The position numbers and the translations under genes are program-made. A stretch of DNA of 64,000 nt from Lepisosteus oculatus (taxonomy: Eukaryota > Chordata > Actinopteri > Semionotiformes > Lepisosteidae). The notes beneath the pieces were generated by a model. The model did no database searches and had not been told where the DNA came from. It saw only the letters and a program-made list of their open reading frames with translations. Numbering within the stretch: position 1 is the first letter of the stretch; each line of letters opens with the position of its first letter. The stretch lies in assembly GCF_040954835.1 (NCBI RefSeq), contig NC_090714.1, forward strand, positions 3,646,501 through 3,710,500, given 5' to 3'. This document shows positions 46,101 to 61,100 of the stretch, one piece after another.

Positions 46101-49100
46101 ATCACCAGAGAACATCAGAACCACCTTTCCTATAACAAAGAAAAAGCATTCCATCAATTTAAGCCTCACTAGTAATCTTTTCTACATAGTACTGCTTGTG
46201 TTGGTGTCACACCTGTTCTTAAACTGTATTTTCTGTTCTTATATTAATGTCTCCTTGTGCAGAAGGAGCAACTGCTGCTGTTCTCCAACGGTGTCCTGAA
46301 GCAGGGGGGAGAGAGGGAGCCCACACCCAGGCTGAAGAAGTGGCCTATGGGTCCTGTCTTGGCCCCTGGAGCCCAGTTCATCCCAGGGGCTTATATAGAG
46401 GCTGAGCCTACTGAGGGGGAAGATGGAGAGCTGACTGGTGTGGAGGTACCCAGAGTCAACGATTTCATTTAATAGGAAACTGGTTTTAAACATTAAAAGG
46501 AGCTTCTTATCAATCTTGAGCACGTTTGCCAGTGAAAATAAAAAAAACATGAAGATATAGTATAGAATAATAATGCTGTGCTTTTTAAGAGACATATGAC
46601 AGTGAGAAGGGTAAAGATCTATAATTAATTGAAAAGTACATTGACATTAAAAAAAAACAAAAACAAATCTAAAGCAATCAGAACACCTCCACTGAAAGTA
46701 AAAGATTTTAACTACAGTGATTGTCCACTGTGGCTCACTGGGTTTTGTCTGAATGGCTTTTCAGTGTCCTCTAAAGCGCTGTGCACGTGTCACGGTGAGC
46801 TGATTGTCCGTGGCTCGGTGTTTCTCAGGACAGGGAGTTCCGAGCCGACGCTGAGTGTGCTAGGAAGCGGGTGAGCTGGGACACAGAGAGGCGCTGTTTC
46901 GTGGAGGCAGGAGGACTGGGCTGGTAAGACCGGCAATCCCATATTAATCCAACAGTGTCCATGTCCTCTGTGTCTCTGCTGGACTCCTGGTAGAAGCTCA
47001 TCATATTCAAGCTAGTCCCCCTCTTACTCTCTGCGCAGGAGAACGCCCAGATGCCAGGGTTTTGGAAACAGGTTCTTCTTTATTCACTGTTCTAAATAAG
47101 GCAAATCTTTGCTGTTGCTGATAAAGTGATTCTTGGCCTCTCGGGGCGGCAGATACAGGCTTAGTTGGCCTGACACTCCGCAGCTTAAATACAATGTGGG
47201 TGCTGACCTGTGAAGCTCCCTGACTTCCTTCCCCTGGTATTATTGCATCTTCCCCTTCCGTGACGTTATTTAAATGAGGCTTATGTTATGTTTATGTTAG
47301 GAATGAGATGCTTCTTTCTTTTCTGAGCTGATGCTTGAGTTTCAATCTAATCTGCTGGGGGTAATAAAGTTGCCCCGTTATGCCCAGTGACGTTGCAGTG
47401 TAGCGACAGATGTGTCTTTCCTCCACAGCCTGCTGAGGCGCATTGCTGACTGCCGTTTCTGGCCCGTGGAGATCATGAGGACGCCACAGAGTAACACCAC
47501 CAAGGCAGGCAAAACTGGCAAAGACAAGGGGGTGAGTCTGTCATGTGAGACCTTCACGGCAAAGTGAGCATAAGATTTCACTGCCACCTTGGGTCAAGTT
47601 GGCTGGGGCTCCCCAAGCGCTTAACCTCTTTAAACAGTTAAATCCTCTCACGAGCTGAAACATGTTAGACACAAAATGACATTAAACAGCTCATGACATA
47701 GTGTGCTGCCTTATAAAAAAGCTGTTTAAGGCAATCAAGTGAAGGTGCTGGAAATGGAAGAGTCACATGCATTTAAAATTGATCCAACCACTGAAGGGTG
47801 GGTTATTTTAGGGATGATCTCACGTGGTTTAGCTCTCCTCCTCTTAAGCTCTGGGCTCCTTCAGGGGGAAGATGACGGACAGATCTCTTTCCATGGAGTG
47901 GCGTATGTGGACATGGCGCCGCTGCTGTATCCAGGAGTGAAGCGCATCAGGGGAGCCTATCCGGTTGTCCCTTTCTACGAAACAGACCTGCTTGCCAAGG
48001 TAGGAGACGACTCACTGTCTGGTTCAGCGAAGCACCTTGCCTGCGTTTCATTTCGTTCCAAGGTGATCCAAGAAACATTAAAACTGAAGCTGAAAAGAGT
48101 GGGGCTCTTACTTTCTTAGAAGACAGCAGAAGGTACTGTATTTTATATCGAATACAGGTTAAATGGAATCCCTTCCACAGCTGAAGTACCATAGTACCTA
48201 GTAGCCACCTTCCTAATTTTTTTTTTGCAGCATTTATTCAATTTTATATCTCCAAATAAAAATCCAAAGGAATGATGTTTACATTCTGGCTATGAATCAT
48301 TTCATAAAGCTGAGAACATACATGGTGTCGGCGAGATCTCTCGGTTTTATTCTGAGGACAATCCGAGATGTGCCTCCTTCAGATCTCTGACTGCTTCATC
48401 CCGTTCAGGGTCAGGAGGGAGCTGGATCCCATCCTGGCAAGCAATGGGCGCACAGCAGGATACAGCCTGGATGGGATGTCTGTCCATCACAGGACAGCAT
48501 TCCAGGATATTTGAGTTAAAATCCTACGATGATCTTAAGCTTTCTTTGAAAACAAGGAAGGGCATTTTGTAGTTGTTGATTTCTGAAATTAGGCTGCTAA
48601 ACTGTCCTGTGCCTTGTTACAGAGGGGGGGAGAAACTTTGGCACCTGCAGTAAATTCCAGGCATTGCAAATCAGTGATCTGCAGCACCTGGGTTAATTAA
48701 GATATTTAGGATCAATTCAGCACTCAATTATTCAAACAGTCCAAGTCCAATTAAGACATGGAATCCAGGCCAAGGTCGATTGCCCCTTGTTATAGAAGGA
48801 GTCAGTCAATCAAATGGCCACGGACAGAATTTTAAAGAATGGCTAGTTTCTAATTAGCTCAGAATAGTTGAACAAATTCACAGGGGCTGGAGGTGCTGTA
48901 TATGTTCAGTGTGTTACCCGTATATTTTGAATTATTGGATAAAAATAGATTATTCGCACAGGTCTTCTTTTGTTTTCTAGATGTAGTGTGAGGCAATCCT
49001 TTCTGATCACAATTGTGTAAGGTGGTTTCTTCAGTCAAGAAACAGGAGGGTTTGATCCTGAAGACAGCTCAATTAGCAGTTTTTGGCATAGCCAATGAAC

Positions 49101-52100
49101 ATTTGCAGACTAAAAATGCTCCCATGTTTTGGAAGTGAGTTAGAAAGTCATCTTGCACCAGCTTGAAGGTGGGAGCACCAGGGAAAGTAACATGGCACCA
49201 TGCAGTCTTGAAGCAGGGTGAGACACTCCTGGTGGTAGATCTTGCTGACACTGGGATGGGAGCAGGACTTGATCCATTTGAAACTTTACAAGAATAAATG
49301 ACGAGCCAACACCATGTCAAATGTGTCAAATACACATTTATTTCTGCTTCATCGGGGCCGTTTGTACAAGCAACTAGTGTGCCTTGCAAAGGATTACATT
49401 TTTTAGAAACGTTACAGCGTTAAAATTCAGTTTAAAGTAGTAAAGCGCAGGGCTATTCATATTTAAATTAGATTATGTTGCAGAAACAGTGAGTAACTGT
49501 ACAATATTAACACTGCTAAATGATGCAAAAGATGTGACAGTACCAATACTTTTTAATGACAGGAGAGTCGAACCTCCACTTTGTCTTTGTGTTTGTCTCT
49601 GTGCAGCCCTGGATTAATCTAATCTGGCCCATCCTGTTGGCTTGCCTTGGACTGGGCCACAGCGGAATCGCTGAAAGACTCTGACGTGTTTGTGGTGCGA
49701 TGGGTGTGTGTTGCAGACGAAGCGCCAGGGCAGCGTCCTGCGAGACAGCCTGCGGCAGGCGGGGGGGCCTGGGAAGGTCAGGGTGCCCTCCTCCATCGGC
49801 TCGCCCCACTGCAAGGGGGCGCCCAGCAAAATCCTCAAAGACGAGAAGGGCGCCCGGGATAAAGAGGCCTCCAAAAAGGTGCGAGATCGGAGACCTGTTG
49901 CGTGTGCGCAGCTGTGTGACCTAAGCACAGAACCTGCACCAAGGAAGAAGATAACCGTTCCTTTTTAACGCTCGTCTTATTAGAATTAGCACTATTAAAG
50001 GGTTATACTATAGTATCCTGATAGTGAAGGGATGAAAGTAATTCAGTTGGACTTGTTTTTTTCTAAATAGGAAGCAATTATCACCTGCTGCGATTTGATA
50101 CCAATTGTGAAGTTCAAATTTAAACAACAGAGCTTTGCCCGTTTAAAGTGATCACTACCAAAATGTGTGTATTATCCAGTTTTCCTACGTGGGTTCTATG
50201 CCCTTAGTAAAAACGGCAGCCTTTTGCATGTGGCCAGTTCTACCACATATGATTATACTGGTTTGTGCTCCATTCTGTGCTTGGTATTTTGTTGCAGCTG
50301 GAATATCTCAGCGTCAGGGCCGCTAATTTTAATATGGCAGAGTCCTATACTCTGGGGAACAACACCAGCCATACTGCATTGAAATCTAGGCGAATGGTCT
50401 AAACATCAACAGATGGCGAACTGTAAAAAAAAAAAAAAAATCTATCACTTTAAACTTCACAGTCCTGTGTTGCAAAGTTAAAAGTGAACTCCTTGATTTT
50501 CAATCAGAGCTCATGATTTCACTGTGTCTGTGTCATAAGCAATGACAAAAGTAAAGCTCCCAAAGCAATTAAATTTAATGGAGCCAGATTGCAGGCTTCA
50601 TTATGAAAATGAGTCATCTGATTAGCCCATCTGGCTGACAGTCACAGTCATCTATGGATGAAGGATTGCAAGCATTCAAAAGGCAAAATGCTGAAAAGCA
50701 GTTGGTATAAGGGCACGGATTGTACAAGTCAGTGTGGAAATTATAGGTTCGTCTGTACGTAGTAAGTGACATATCCAAGGTGTCACAAACCAGCTGCACT
50801 TAATATTTTCACTATTTCTTATAGAAATCAGTATACTGATTTTATCCAAGCTCTCTGCACAGAACCAACAAATGTGCCTGAAGAAAGAGGCCAGGCATTT
50901 CCTTTTGTTAACACTTCATGGTGTGACTTGTTTACCTCTCATTGTTGTGCTGTTTCATATTGCATTAGGTAATATTGATTGATATCAGCTTCTTGAAGAT
51001 TTTCTACCAGGATATTATATCTGTAGTAGCGGCCATTTTAACAGGAGTCAGGAAAGTGTGTAGGAAAATAATCATTAATATTAGATAGAATAACGCTGGA
51101 CCTGTTTTAGCAGAATATTAGGAGCAGCAAGACTTCTGACTTTTACTTTGTTCGCACAAAAACCCCTGCAATTGTTCCCAGTTAGTCAGCCAGTTATATT
51201 TTCTCAGCTTTAGTTAAAACAGGCAGAAAAAACAGAGTGTTTGATGACATTTCAATGGAGTTATTTTTTGGTTAATACTGAGTGATTCTTCTCTTTCTTC
51301 TCTTTGCTTTGTCAGACATCCACACAGCCAGCAGCACAAAAACCGGTGGCATCAGAGAGTGCTTCAGATATTGATACCATAGTACCATTAAACCCTGAAG
51401 GACAGGTGAGCTAGATTTGTCATAGTGCATTAGTGGGGGGGTGTAGCCCGATGGCACCTGAATCACTAACCCCTTGCTCTGGGTTTAACAGTATGCGGTG
51501 GCTTTTAGATTTCCTTTTACAGTATGTCACTCACTCTCCAGCCTCCTGCGTTTAAAACCAGGAATGTGATTCAAGTGCACTCTTAATCAGTTAACACAGC
51601 CTTCACAGATAACAAGATTCACAATAAGATGCATCCCAGGATAGAAATAACAATTAAAGAAGACTAAAAGGCACAAATTCCACAACAGTCACTTTACACA
51701 GTTCTGTGGTTTTGATTTGCATTTTTTATTTAATTGTATTTTTTTTGTAAATTGTAATCATTTAAAAATATTTTAACCAGGGTGACTTAAGTGTTAAACA
51801 GTTACTTCACAAAAAGTAACACGAACAAATGTTAAAATATAACACTCACTATGGCCTTGGATTGGTTGTAAATAAGCAATTATTACATTAACTACAAGCA
51901 AACAATTATGGTTTAGATTTTTACAATTATTGTGCAGAGAGCAGGAACTACAAATACCATCTGTGCAGGTGAGATTTGAGAGGGTCTTTTAGCTGTGAGC
52001 ATCATTTCAAAAGCCTTTACAAAGTCAGGGTACAGTTGGACTGTCTGTTCACAAACCTTATGTAACTTCACATGTTTTTGTTCAATGCTACAACTGCACT

Positions 52101-55100
52101 ACTTGCACATGAGGAGCACATTTGAAATGTAACATTGAGACAGAGACTGTGCCTAACGTTTCCGTCCCTTCTTTTGATGTGTTAGATGTATGCAGAAGCC
52201 AGAACCTACGTGGTGATTGAGATAGCGTTAGACAAACCCCTGGTTCCAAAGAGACCACCAGAAGAGCTTGCCAAGAGGTACTGCCAACTGCAATAGTCTT
52301 TAAAATGACAATCTCGCTCTAATGGTGTCAGTGGTACCTAATACTTACAGCATGTTTGTGGACCTACTGGGGAGGAATTATGTTAACGTTTAGTTCAGAA
52401 TATTTAATAGAAATCTGAACAAAAAGGGCAATATATCGGACTGGATCATAAGGAAAAACTCATAGAACATATATTGTGTATTTTTATATATATATGTATT
52501 TTTTTTAGCCTCTACTCATCCATTGTAGGTAGGTTGGTGACTCAAAACTGCAGCCTATTTTAAATATTTGAAAATCAGAATCTGTTAAAGAGCCTGCATA
52601 CACAACTCTTTGTTAGATCAATACAACCCTAATTCCCCCTTTTCTAACTCTTGAATCTCTACTTGTGTCCGTCTAAAGCCTGCAAACAAATCGGTTCTTC
52701 TGTGTGTGATATAAGCTCTGCTAATGGGATGAGTACACGCTTGCCGTGCTTCAGTATAATTTGTGTTCTCTGATCAACATTTTGTATGAGGAGCTCAAGG
52801 AGCTTTTTTTTGGGTACAGTGGGCCTTAGGAGCCTCTTATAGCATTTTACATGTCCTTGATTGGTATTTGCTCATAGCTAAAGGGATTCAGTATTTTTTA
52901 AAAGATTAAAAAGACCTGAAACATTGGCTTGATATCTTTTTAAAAAATGTCTCATGTGCCCGTTGCAGAGTAGCAGAGCTGATTCCTCCTCGGCCTCCCA
53001 TGCCTCGTCGTCTTGTTGGAGCAGACAGGGTAAGTGACTCGTTAACTCTTTTCTAGAAGTAATTTCCTTGGACGTGCCTCCACAGTCCGATACGGATCTT
53101 CAAGTTCCTCTGCACCTTGTACACTAAGTACCGTATATAGAAACAAAGACTGTTAAGGCAAACCTTATCATCATTTTTTTTTGCCTAGTAGAAACTCTTA
53201 ATGTAGTTTAGGTTTTGGAAATACAGCTTGAGACAGCACTTTATATGGAATTGACCTGACATGTTTTATAAGACCCTTAGCTTACATTTGGATCTTCTTT
53301 CTTTCATTGTTGTTGCCATCAGTCTGAAGTGAAGGCCAGAAGAAGTAAACTCAGTGATGGATCATTTTCTCATGCTGTATTTGAACTTGAGGTTCAGTGT
53401 TGCTTATGTCTTCAGCTCCCTCTTGTGGTTACTGAATGAAAGGCCATATATCCCAGTCACTTGGATGTTGTTGGACCTCAACAACACCATCAATGATGTA
53501 ACACACTGATCTCAAAATGTCACGGATGAAAGAAAGGCTCAAGATAAATTTTATTTTTTAAATTCCATCTTCAAACAGGACTTTCCCTAAATCAATTTCC
53601 AGATTTTATTATATCCTTGCTTCCTAGTGCAACAAGCAACAAGATCCATAGAGTCTAGGTTTCATTCTACATCGTAGGGACAGAAATAATGGTTCAGATA
53701 TGTATAGTTTTAGACAGTGTGAAATTTAGCGGTGGAGTCTTTGAGTTACGTGTACAATTAGAATAAGACTGATCTGGGTTTTTATGTGGGGTCAGAGTTA
53801 CCCGGATTTTTAACTGGTCTGAGAACAGAGAAAGACATTGAGAATTAGTGTTACACTTAAGGTTAGCACCATTAACTGAATATTGTTACTGCTGATCATA
53901 TGTGGTCATAGTTACGCTATCTGTGACCATCACAATAAATAGACTTGTACGTTTTTGAGATAACACTGAAGTAAAATGCTCCCAAATCAAATATTTAAAT
54001 TGCCCACATGGGATGCTGCATTCTTGTGGATCTTTACGAATTGTTTTTGTGGCTTCCTTATGAATAAAATATTCAGATCTAATTTAATGATAACTCATGG
54101 CAGGGAGAGGCAAATGATGCAGGAGGCAGCAGTACTGTTATTATTCTGTTCATAGGTACAGATAGTTTTGTGCTTATGAGGTTTATAAATAGCCCAGGCT
54201 ACTGAAGGGTTATTGCATGCCGGGAGCAGCTCTCTGAATGCCAGATGGCAATGCCAGGGGTCACGCTGTTGTTGTTTCAGCTCTAGGTTGGAACAGGCTT
54301 GCTAATTTCCTTGGATGAGAGATTGAAAGCCCACCTTCTAAGGGAGCTTTATTTAGCACGTTGATTGATGCCAAATAATTCTGCGGTAATGGAGGTCATA
54401 TTGGGGAAAAAAGTCCATTTTGACACTGTAGTACACTAAAAACGAATGACATTTATGTATTAAATGTATAAACGTTATGTATTATGCTGAATGTGATTTT
54501 AGTGGGAGATGTTCCAGCAACACACCTGAATGAAAGCAGTTCTTCTGAAACTGAGAAACTGGTGCAGGGTTGATACCAATTACAAATTCCTTTGGTGTTT
54601 TTAAGAGCTGAAAGTAAAATTATAAACTTGCACCAAACATATTAAGATTAAGAACTGGTGCAGAAACCAGAAGCTGTTCAAAGACCAAGGCTGTGAACAC
54701 CTGCTCCAGGTGATTCCAAGCAACTAAAGCCTTACTGCAATGATTTGCCATTAATCCCTGTATTTAAGGATTAATCTCAGTCCCAGTTTCTCAGACCGGT
54801 TTTTAAATCTCGGTAACAAACTATGAGAAAGTACTGTAGGTCACCATGTTGTTGAGAGTTCGCGAGAATTGTGATGTGAAGCGGCCCTTCCTGCTCACTA
54901 GTCACTCTAATGACTAATGTACTGTGATGTACGAGCAAATAAGTACAGGTCTGCTGCATCACATTTCACCACAGAAATGTTCCAACGTGATCTGCATGCA
55001 GAGTTAACAAGCAAGTTGTATTTGTCAGCAAAACTGTCTCGGACTCGAGAGCAATATTTTATATGTTGGTCTAAAAGAAATGTATTCACAAACCTGCTTG

Positions 55101-58100
55101 TTTATAATGTCACAGGGCCGCCTCATATCACCAGAAGTTTTGTTGCCTCTTTCTGAATCATAGAAAATGGTGCTACGCATACCTGGAAATGTTGTCTTTT
55201 TGTGATGTAAATGTTGTGAGGTTTTACAAGTTACTGTGTGCATTTTACTGTTATTGGGGTTTCAGATGCACTCGTTGATACGGATTCTTTCTCACCCCAA
55301 AATATAAAACTAGCGTTGCAGCTCCCCTTTAACTGAAGTGTTGTCTTGACCGCAGGCGGTGCAGGACTACCATGGGCAGGTGGGGGGCGTGGCGAGGCTG
55401 GTGCTGGAACAGTATCAGGAGCTGTTCGGGGGAGCTCTGGCACAGGGAGAGCTGCCCTTGGACGTGCTTGCCCAAGAGGAACGCAAGACGAAACTCCTGG
55501 GAGAGCTCAACTACTCGGGGAAGTACTTCGCTTTCAAGGAGCAGATGAAGGTACCATCACACAAAACCCACGGGTTTCCCCGTTTAAATTTCCCTCTTGG
55601 CAGTGCTTTTGAACAGTTAGATCGCTTCAGATCCTTATCCTTCAAGGGCCTTACAAAGCAGAACTTGTCCTTGGGAAAAAGAAATGTTTTGGGAAATCAG
55701 GTTACAGATTCAGTGAATGACAGCCTCCCCTCTTTGAAGAAAAAATAAAATACCCCATCGCGTTGACAAGATGCTTTGGACAATATCTAGGATGTTGTGA
55801 TCAAGAGTGGTAAATACTGTATATATTGACCTGCTTTCATAATTGAAACCTTTGATGTTACCCTGATTATTACTTTCCTCCACGTTCCACGTTCCTCCCT
55901 TTAATGTGTGGCAATACTGTAAATTTATCTTGACACATAAAAAGCCCATTTGAGTTAGAAGTTGCCCGTTTACTTCTAATAACCTAATCTAATAGCTATT
56001 TTGTGAGAGACTGCCCTGAATCACCATGGCCAGCATGGCTCATTAGTCTTCTTCGGTGGCTGTGTAAAAAGTTAAATGACTCCTGTCCTTCAGCCTGATT
56101 GCGATCGCTGCTTCGGGCTCCACCGTGGTAAAGATCCAGTAGTGTGGAAGTGTAGGCCGTCACTGTCCTGTGTGGTTCTGTGTGTGTGGGCAGTACTCGG
56201 TGGTGAGGATTGTCAGGGAGAAGATGCTGCGGACAGAAGGCTTCTCTGACCGGGAGCAGCACCAGGCCTTCCTCAGCCAGCTCTACGTGTTCCTGGTGGA
56301 CGAGATGCACGTTGCCCTCAACAAGGTGAGGGGCAGGGATGGTGGGACACTTCTTGCAGCCCAGATGCCTGTAATTGCGGACAAGCACACGGGTTTTATT
56401 TGTGGACATGTTTGCACTCACTCAGACAGCGCGAGCCAGAGCAGAACTTTGTACTACAAATATGTTGCAAGAGCAGTGCTGCTCAGCATTTATTTCTCGA
56501 TTATTTATTTCCCTAAACTATTGTATATTTTGCACCACTGGTTGAGAAAACTAATGAGGAAAGTAAGAATTAAGTAATGGTTCTAGCGAAAGAGCTATAT
56601 ATACAATATATTTGTTCTGTGTGAATGCGGTCAGTCGTAATTAAAACGATTCTTATTTCTCTCCATCTCTCTGCAGACCCTATCAGTGGATGTCCAGGAG
56701 TCTGAACCACAGCCTCTCCTAGACTGTCCTCAGCTAAAACACTTTGCCATGGAGGCACAGATAAACCAGGACTACCAGCTTGCTGCCCAGTACTACCAGG
56801 AAGTATGGACATAGGAATATATACAGTACTTCTTGCAGAATATACAGCATATTTCATCACAGAGAATTTAACCAAGACTTTTACAAACTATGACAAAGAA
56901 CAATAGGGTTTCTGATCATCAAGTAGCTAGAACATTGGTTTAATGTCTCATACAAAGTTCAGCACCTTCTTCGATCACAGTACACTATGTCACCATAGGT
57001 CACCTACTGGTTCATCAGCAGCACTGATGTCCCTCTGGTGTCTCTCAACCCTGTACAGATCATGCTTAGACTTGCTTAGCTTCTGAGATCTGATCGGAAA
57101 AGACTACAAGGAGGTAATGTGTTGCTTATGCTCCGCTAAGGAGCACATCTGAAAGAAAACACAAATCTTCCGCAGTCCAGTGCAACTCCTGGATGTGCCA
57201 ACCCATTACAGTATTTGAAACCATTGGAGAGTCCACCACCCAGTAGAACTGTGTTCAAACTTTATCATTTTACAACACACTGTGCATGTTATGGTCTCAG
57301 AATGAAAGTTTTCAACAGGTTATATACAAGTAAAGTTACATTTCTTATGTATATAAGAGGATGAGATGTATTTAGTAGTTTTCCAGCTTTTCTGACTAAT
57401 GCTTTGATACACAGGAACACTTGTTCTTGCTGTCTGGCTTTCCTACAGTTCTCCTTTATTTAGTCGTTCATTTGCACCACTGAGTGTGATGTAACACTCT
57501 GACTGCTCTACCTTACTGAAGAGAAAGTCTTTGGGAAGGCGTTTCCCAGATTCTGGATTCTGTGGTACTTGAGTCTCGACACGCAGTTCTAGGACAGCAT
57601 GCTCAAGATGTGGTGCTCTCTGTCTGACACTTTTGCTGAACCTTTGCTTGAACATTTTAAACACATCACACATTAGACAAATGCAGGGCATTAAAGAGAA
57701 GCTCACACAAAATGATAAATAATAAATTAGAGGAATAGGTACTAATTAAATATAACATGCATCTGTGACAGGCTGACACATGTTTTACACGAGCACAATG
57801 ATATATAGCTGTACTTCTCTCTGTAGCACAACCTACACAAATGAACGCAACGAAGTGTGAGTGATAGGTATGTCAGTCTCCACCTAGCCCTGCAAAGCAG
57901 ATTTTTTGGCTCCAGCTACATCTACTGTGAAAGGGTGTAATTCCTGGGAACCACTACTGAAAAGGAGTGGCCTGGGGCTCAATAGTACAGTCACACCAGT
58001 TACTGTATATAGCACACCTCTCAGTTTGCCTCAAAAGCATTCGGTCACAAGACACTCCCAGAATATATGTGAGGAGATACCTGTGGCATCCTCAGTGCAT

Positions 58101-61100
58101 CTCTGACAGAGAGGTCAGTCTCATCTAGAAGTGTCCGAATAGTGTTACATAGTGTACACGTCGTGGTCAAATTGAAAAGAGATTAGTTGGTGTGGTTAAT
58201 TTTTAAGGAGAAAGTATTGTCTCAGACTACATCCCAGAAGAGATAACCGACCTGTTTGTCTTGGTCTGACTCCAAAGTAAATTGGACTGGGAGGAGACTG
58301 ATTTTAGCTGGAAACTAAAAGCCATTTTTTGGATTTTTGATTCGGCTAGCAGGTTTCATTAAGACTTTGCCTATGACTTGCTAAGGAACTATTTCTGAAA
58401 AGAACAGCATACTGTATGTTACAAAATGTTCTTCATGAAAAGGAATGAGATGACGCCGGTAACAGTCTGACTATGAATTCTTCCAAATTTGAACATGTCA
58501 TTCCGATGCAAAGAAAATTAAGTTCCAAATTACTTGCAGTCAAACCCGGAAATGCATTTGCAGGAGGAAGTTTTGTTCAGCCTAGCAAGTTACCAGGGAC
58601 CGTGGAGGAGAAAGAGCATAAGGGAATTATTCATGATGACACCTCACAGTTCATAGAAGTGAAAAACGAAGAATGCAGGGATATTATGAACTACTGTGGA
58701 GGATGTTTAGCATATTTTACCATAGAACATATCAGTCAAACTTCTACAGCCTACAACACATTACAAAAATGCAAATATGAAATGTACTTAGGAGAAGGTT
58801 TCCTCCCACCTCCAAAGACATGCTGACGTTTTGATTGACTATTTAGAATACTCGCTTTCCCCACTGCCCTGGGACAGGCTGTCAGGGTGAAAACAGGGTG
58901 GTAAGAATCCCTGTGCTTCCAGAGGCTTCTTTGCTCCTGAAAGCTCCGATCAGTTGTGTTTTTATTTTGTAGAGGCTGGCCCGGGACCGCAGTAACCCTG
59001 CTCACTGGTTTGACTATGGAGCGTTCTTAATGCTCACCTCAGACTATTCCAAGGCAGAAGAGTGCTTCCACCAGGCAGTGGCCTTAGATCAGAGACACCT
59101 GCCAAGGTGAGTGCCGAATGCTCACCAGCCCTTATTGTTCTGCTCTCAGTGCATTGCTCTTCTTGTGTCTCTGGTGTGAATTTTAATTTCCAATTTCCAT
59201 TCTGCATTCGCAAAATCTGCAAAAGAAATCCAATATTTTCAATTGGTTTATTAACTTTGCATAACTTTAGTAATTGATTTGTGAATGGTTTGCATCCAGT
59301 GAAGCAATGCAGAAGATGTTGCCATAACTTTTGAACTCAGAAAGACTGAGCCAGCTGCTTGCTTATCCTTTTTGGGTAGGATGCTATGGCCATTTAAGGG
59401 CATGTTTTCCTACACAGCCCAAAATGGGTAATGCTTCACGCTTATTGTATCTACTTACACAAGACTGATAACTCATGTCCAAGTAAGACATTAGAATTAC
59501 TCTGAAATCTTTCACTCATGAGAAAAAAATTGCACTGCTGATGGTGCAATCTTAAGGTACTTCAGCGAACTCACATGCTTCGATCTTTTTGAGAGTTCAT
59601 ACTGGCTGCTTGCTCTGTGTGTAGCCTCCTGCTGTGTGGGATCCTGGCAGAGATGGGAGGGAGGCATGAAGACACAGAGACCTTCTTTGAAGACGCCACC
59701 TGTGTGGACCCCTCCAGTGTGATCGCCTGGACTCTGTTTGGTAAATTGGGTTCCTTCATGGGCAGTCATTTTCGGTGTCTCTGTTATAGGTTATGCTTCA
59801 CTTTTTTGAATCTCCTTGGCTTCCTGGGGTGAAAAAAGAGAAAATAAAACGTGCATACAAAGATACTGAAATTCTGTTTTGCTGAAATGGTATGTTTAAT
59901 GTGGGGGCTAACTAAACATTAAGCTCTAGCACTGTAATGTCCTTTATCCCTCTTGGTTGATTTCTAGACACAGGCTGTGCGATTGGTAAGATCTAAATCG
60001 AGAAGCAGGGCCATATCAGCTTAAAAAGTACAGCCATTTTACCTTTGGGTTGTTTCAGGGCTGTTCTACGAAGGGCAAGAAAATGCAATACAGGCAGAGA
60101 TGGCCTTTCTGGAAGCCAATAAACAGCTGAAGGCAGCGTCGCAGGTGACTGTGATCTGTGCACCCCAGGCTGAAGATGAACAGGGCACTGAGCGGTCAGA
60201 GGGGGCTCCTGCACAGGAGGCCCAGGAACCTGCAGAGATTGAATCGGACATCCAGAGACAGGAGGAAAGAGGTGAGAAGACAGCACCCAAACTGACCACA
60301 TGTATATATACAGTATATACATGTGCAGTGTATGTACGTATACAGTATATGTACATGTATATGTAAATGTAAGATGTTGTCAAGATGCTACACTGCACTA
60401 TAAAGCTTTGTTCACAAGGTTTATAAGAGAAAATTATTTTTTGCTCAAATTAATTGGAATTTATTTGAACTGGAATATCACAATTGTATAGACAGCTTTG
60501 TCCTTTATTTAAACTTTGTACTTTAAAGTCAGACGAAGTAGAAGATGGAAAAAATAAAGCCATGGGCTGAAAGAGATCTTGAATGCTAGATAGCACCAGA
60601 TCAATAGAAAATGGTGAATATGTTCTCTAATGCATTTATAGTGGTTAGATATTTACAAATGTTATTAATTTGCCTCAGTAACATTAATTAGCCTAAATTT
60701 TCCATTTTATGTGACCATTGAAGTGATTAATACAAAAACAACAGTATGCATTTTAATTAGTTTAACTGCAAAAAAAATACAATACATAACAATTTCGGTA
60801 AGTAGTATGTGAAACAGTGAATATCATATATCCACAAGCCAAAAACATCAGTAATGAAACTGTCTTCCTTTTTAGTAATCCTGAAAAGAACAATCTTCCT
60901 TCTACTCTTTCAGGCAACAGATGGTAATCGTGTGGCTAGATCTGTTCCTGAGAACAGAGCTCCTGTGATCTGAAATGTGATCTGCGTGAAGTAGGCACGC
61001 TCTGGGTCAGTATGTACCTTTGCTTGTCCTGCAGGTGCCGAGGCAGAAACGGAGAGCGTGGCTGCTGTCTCTGAGCACAGTCAGGGGGATGGAGCTGCAG

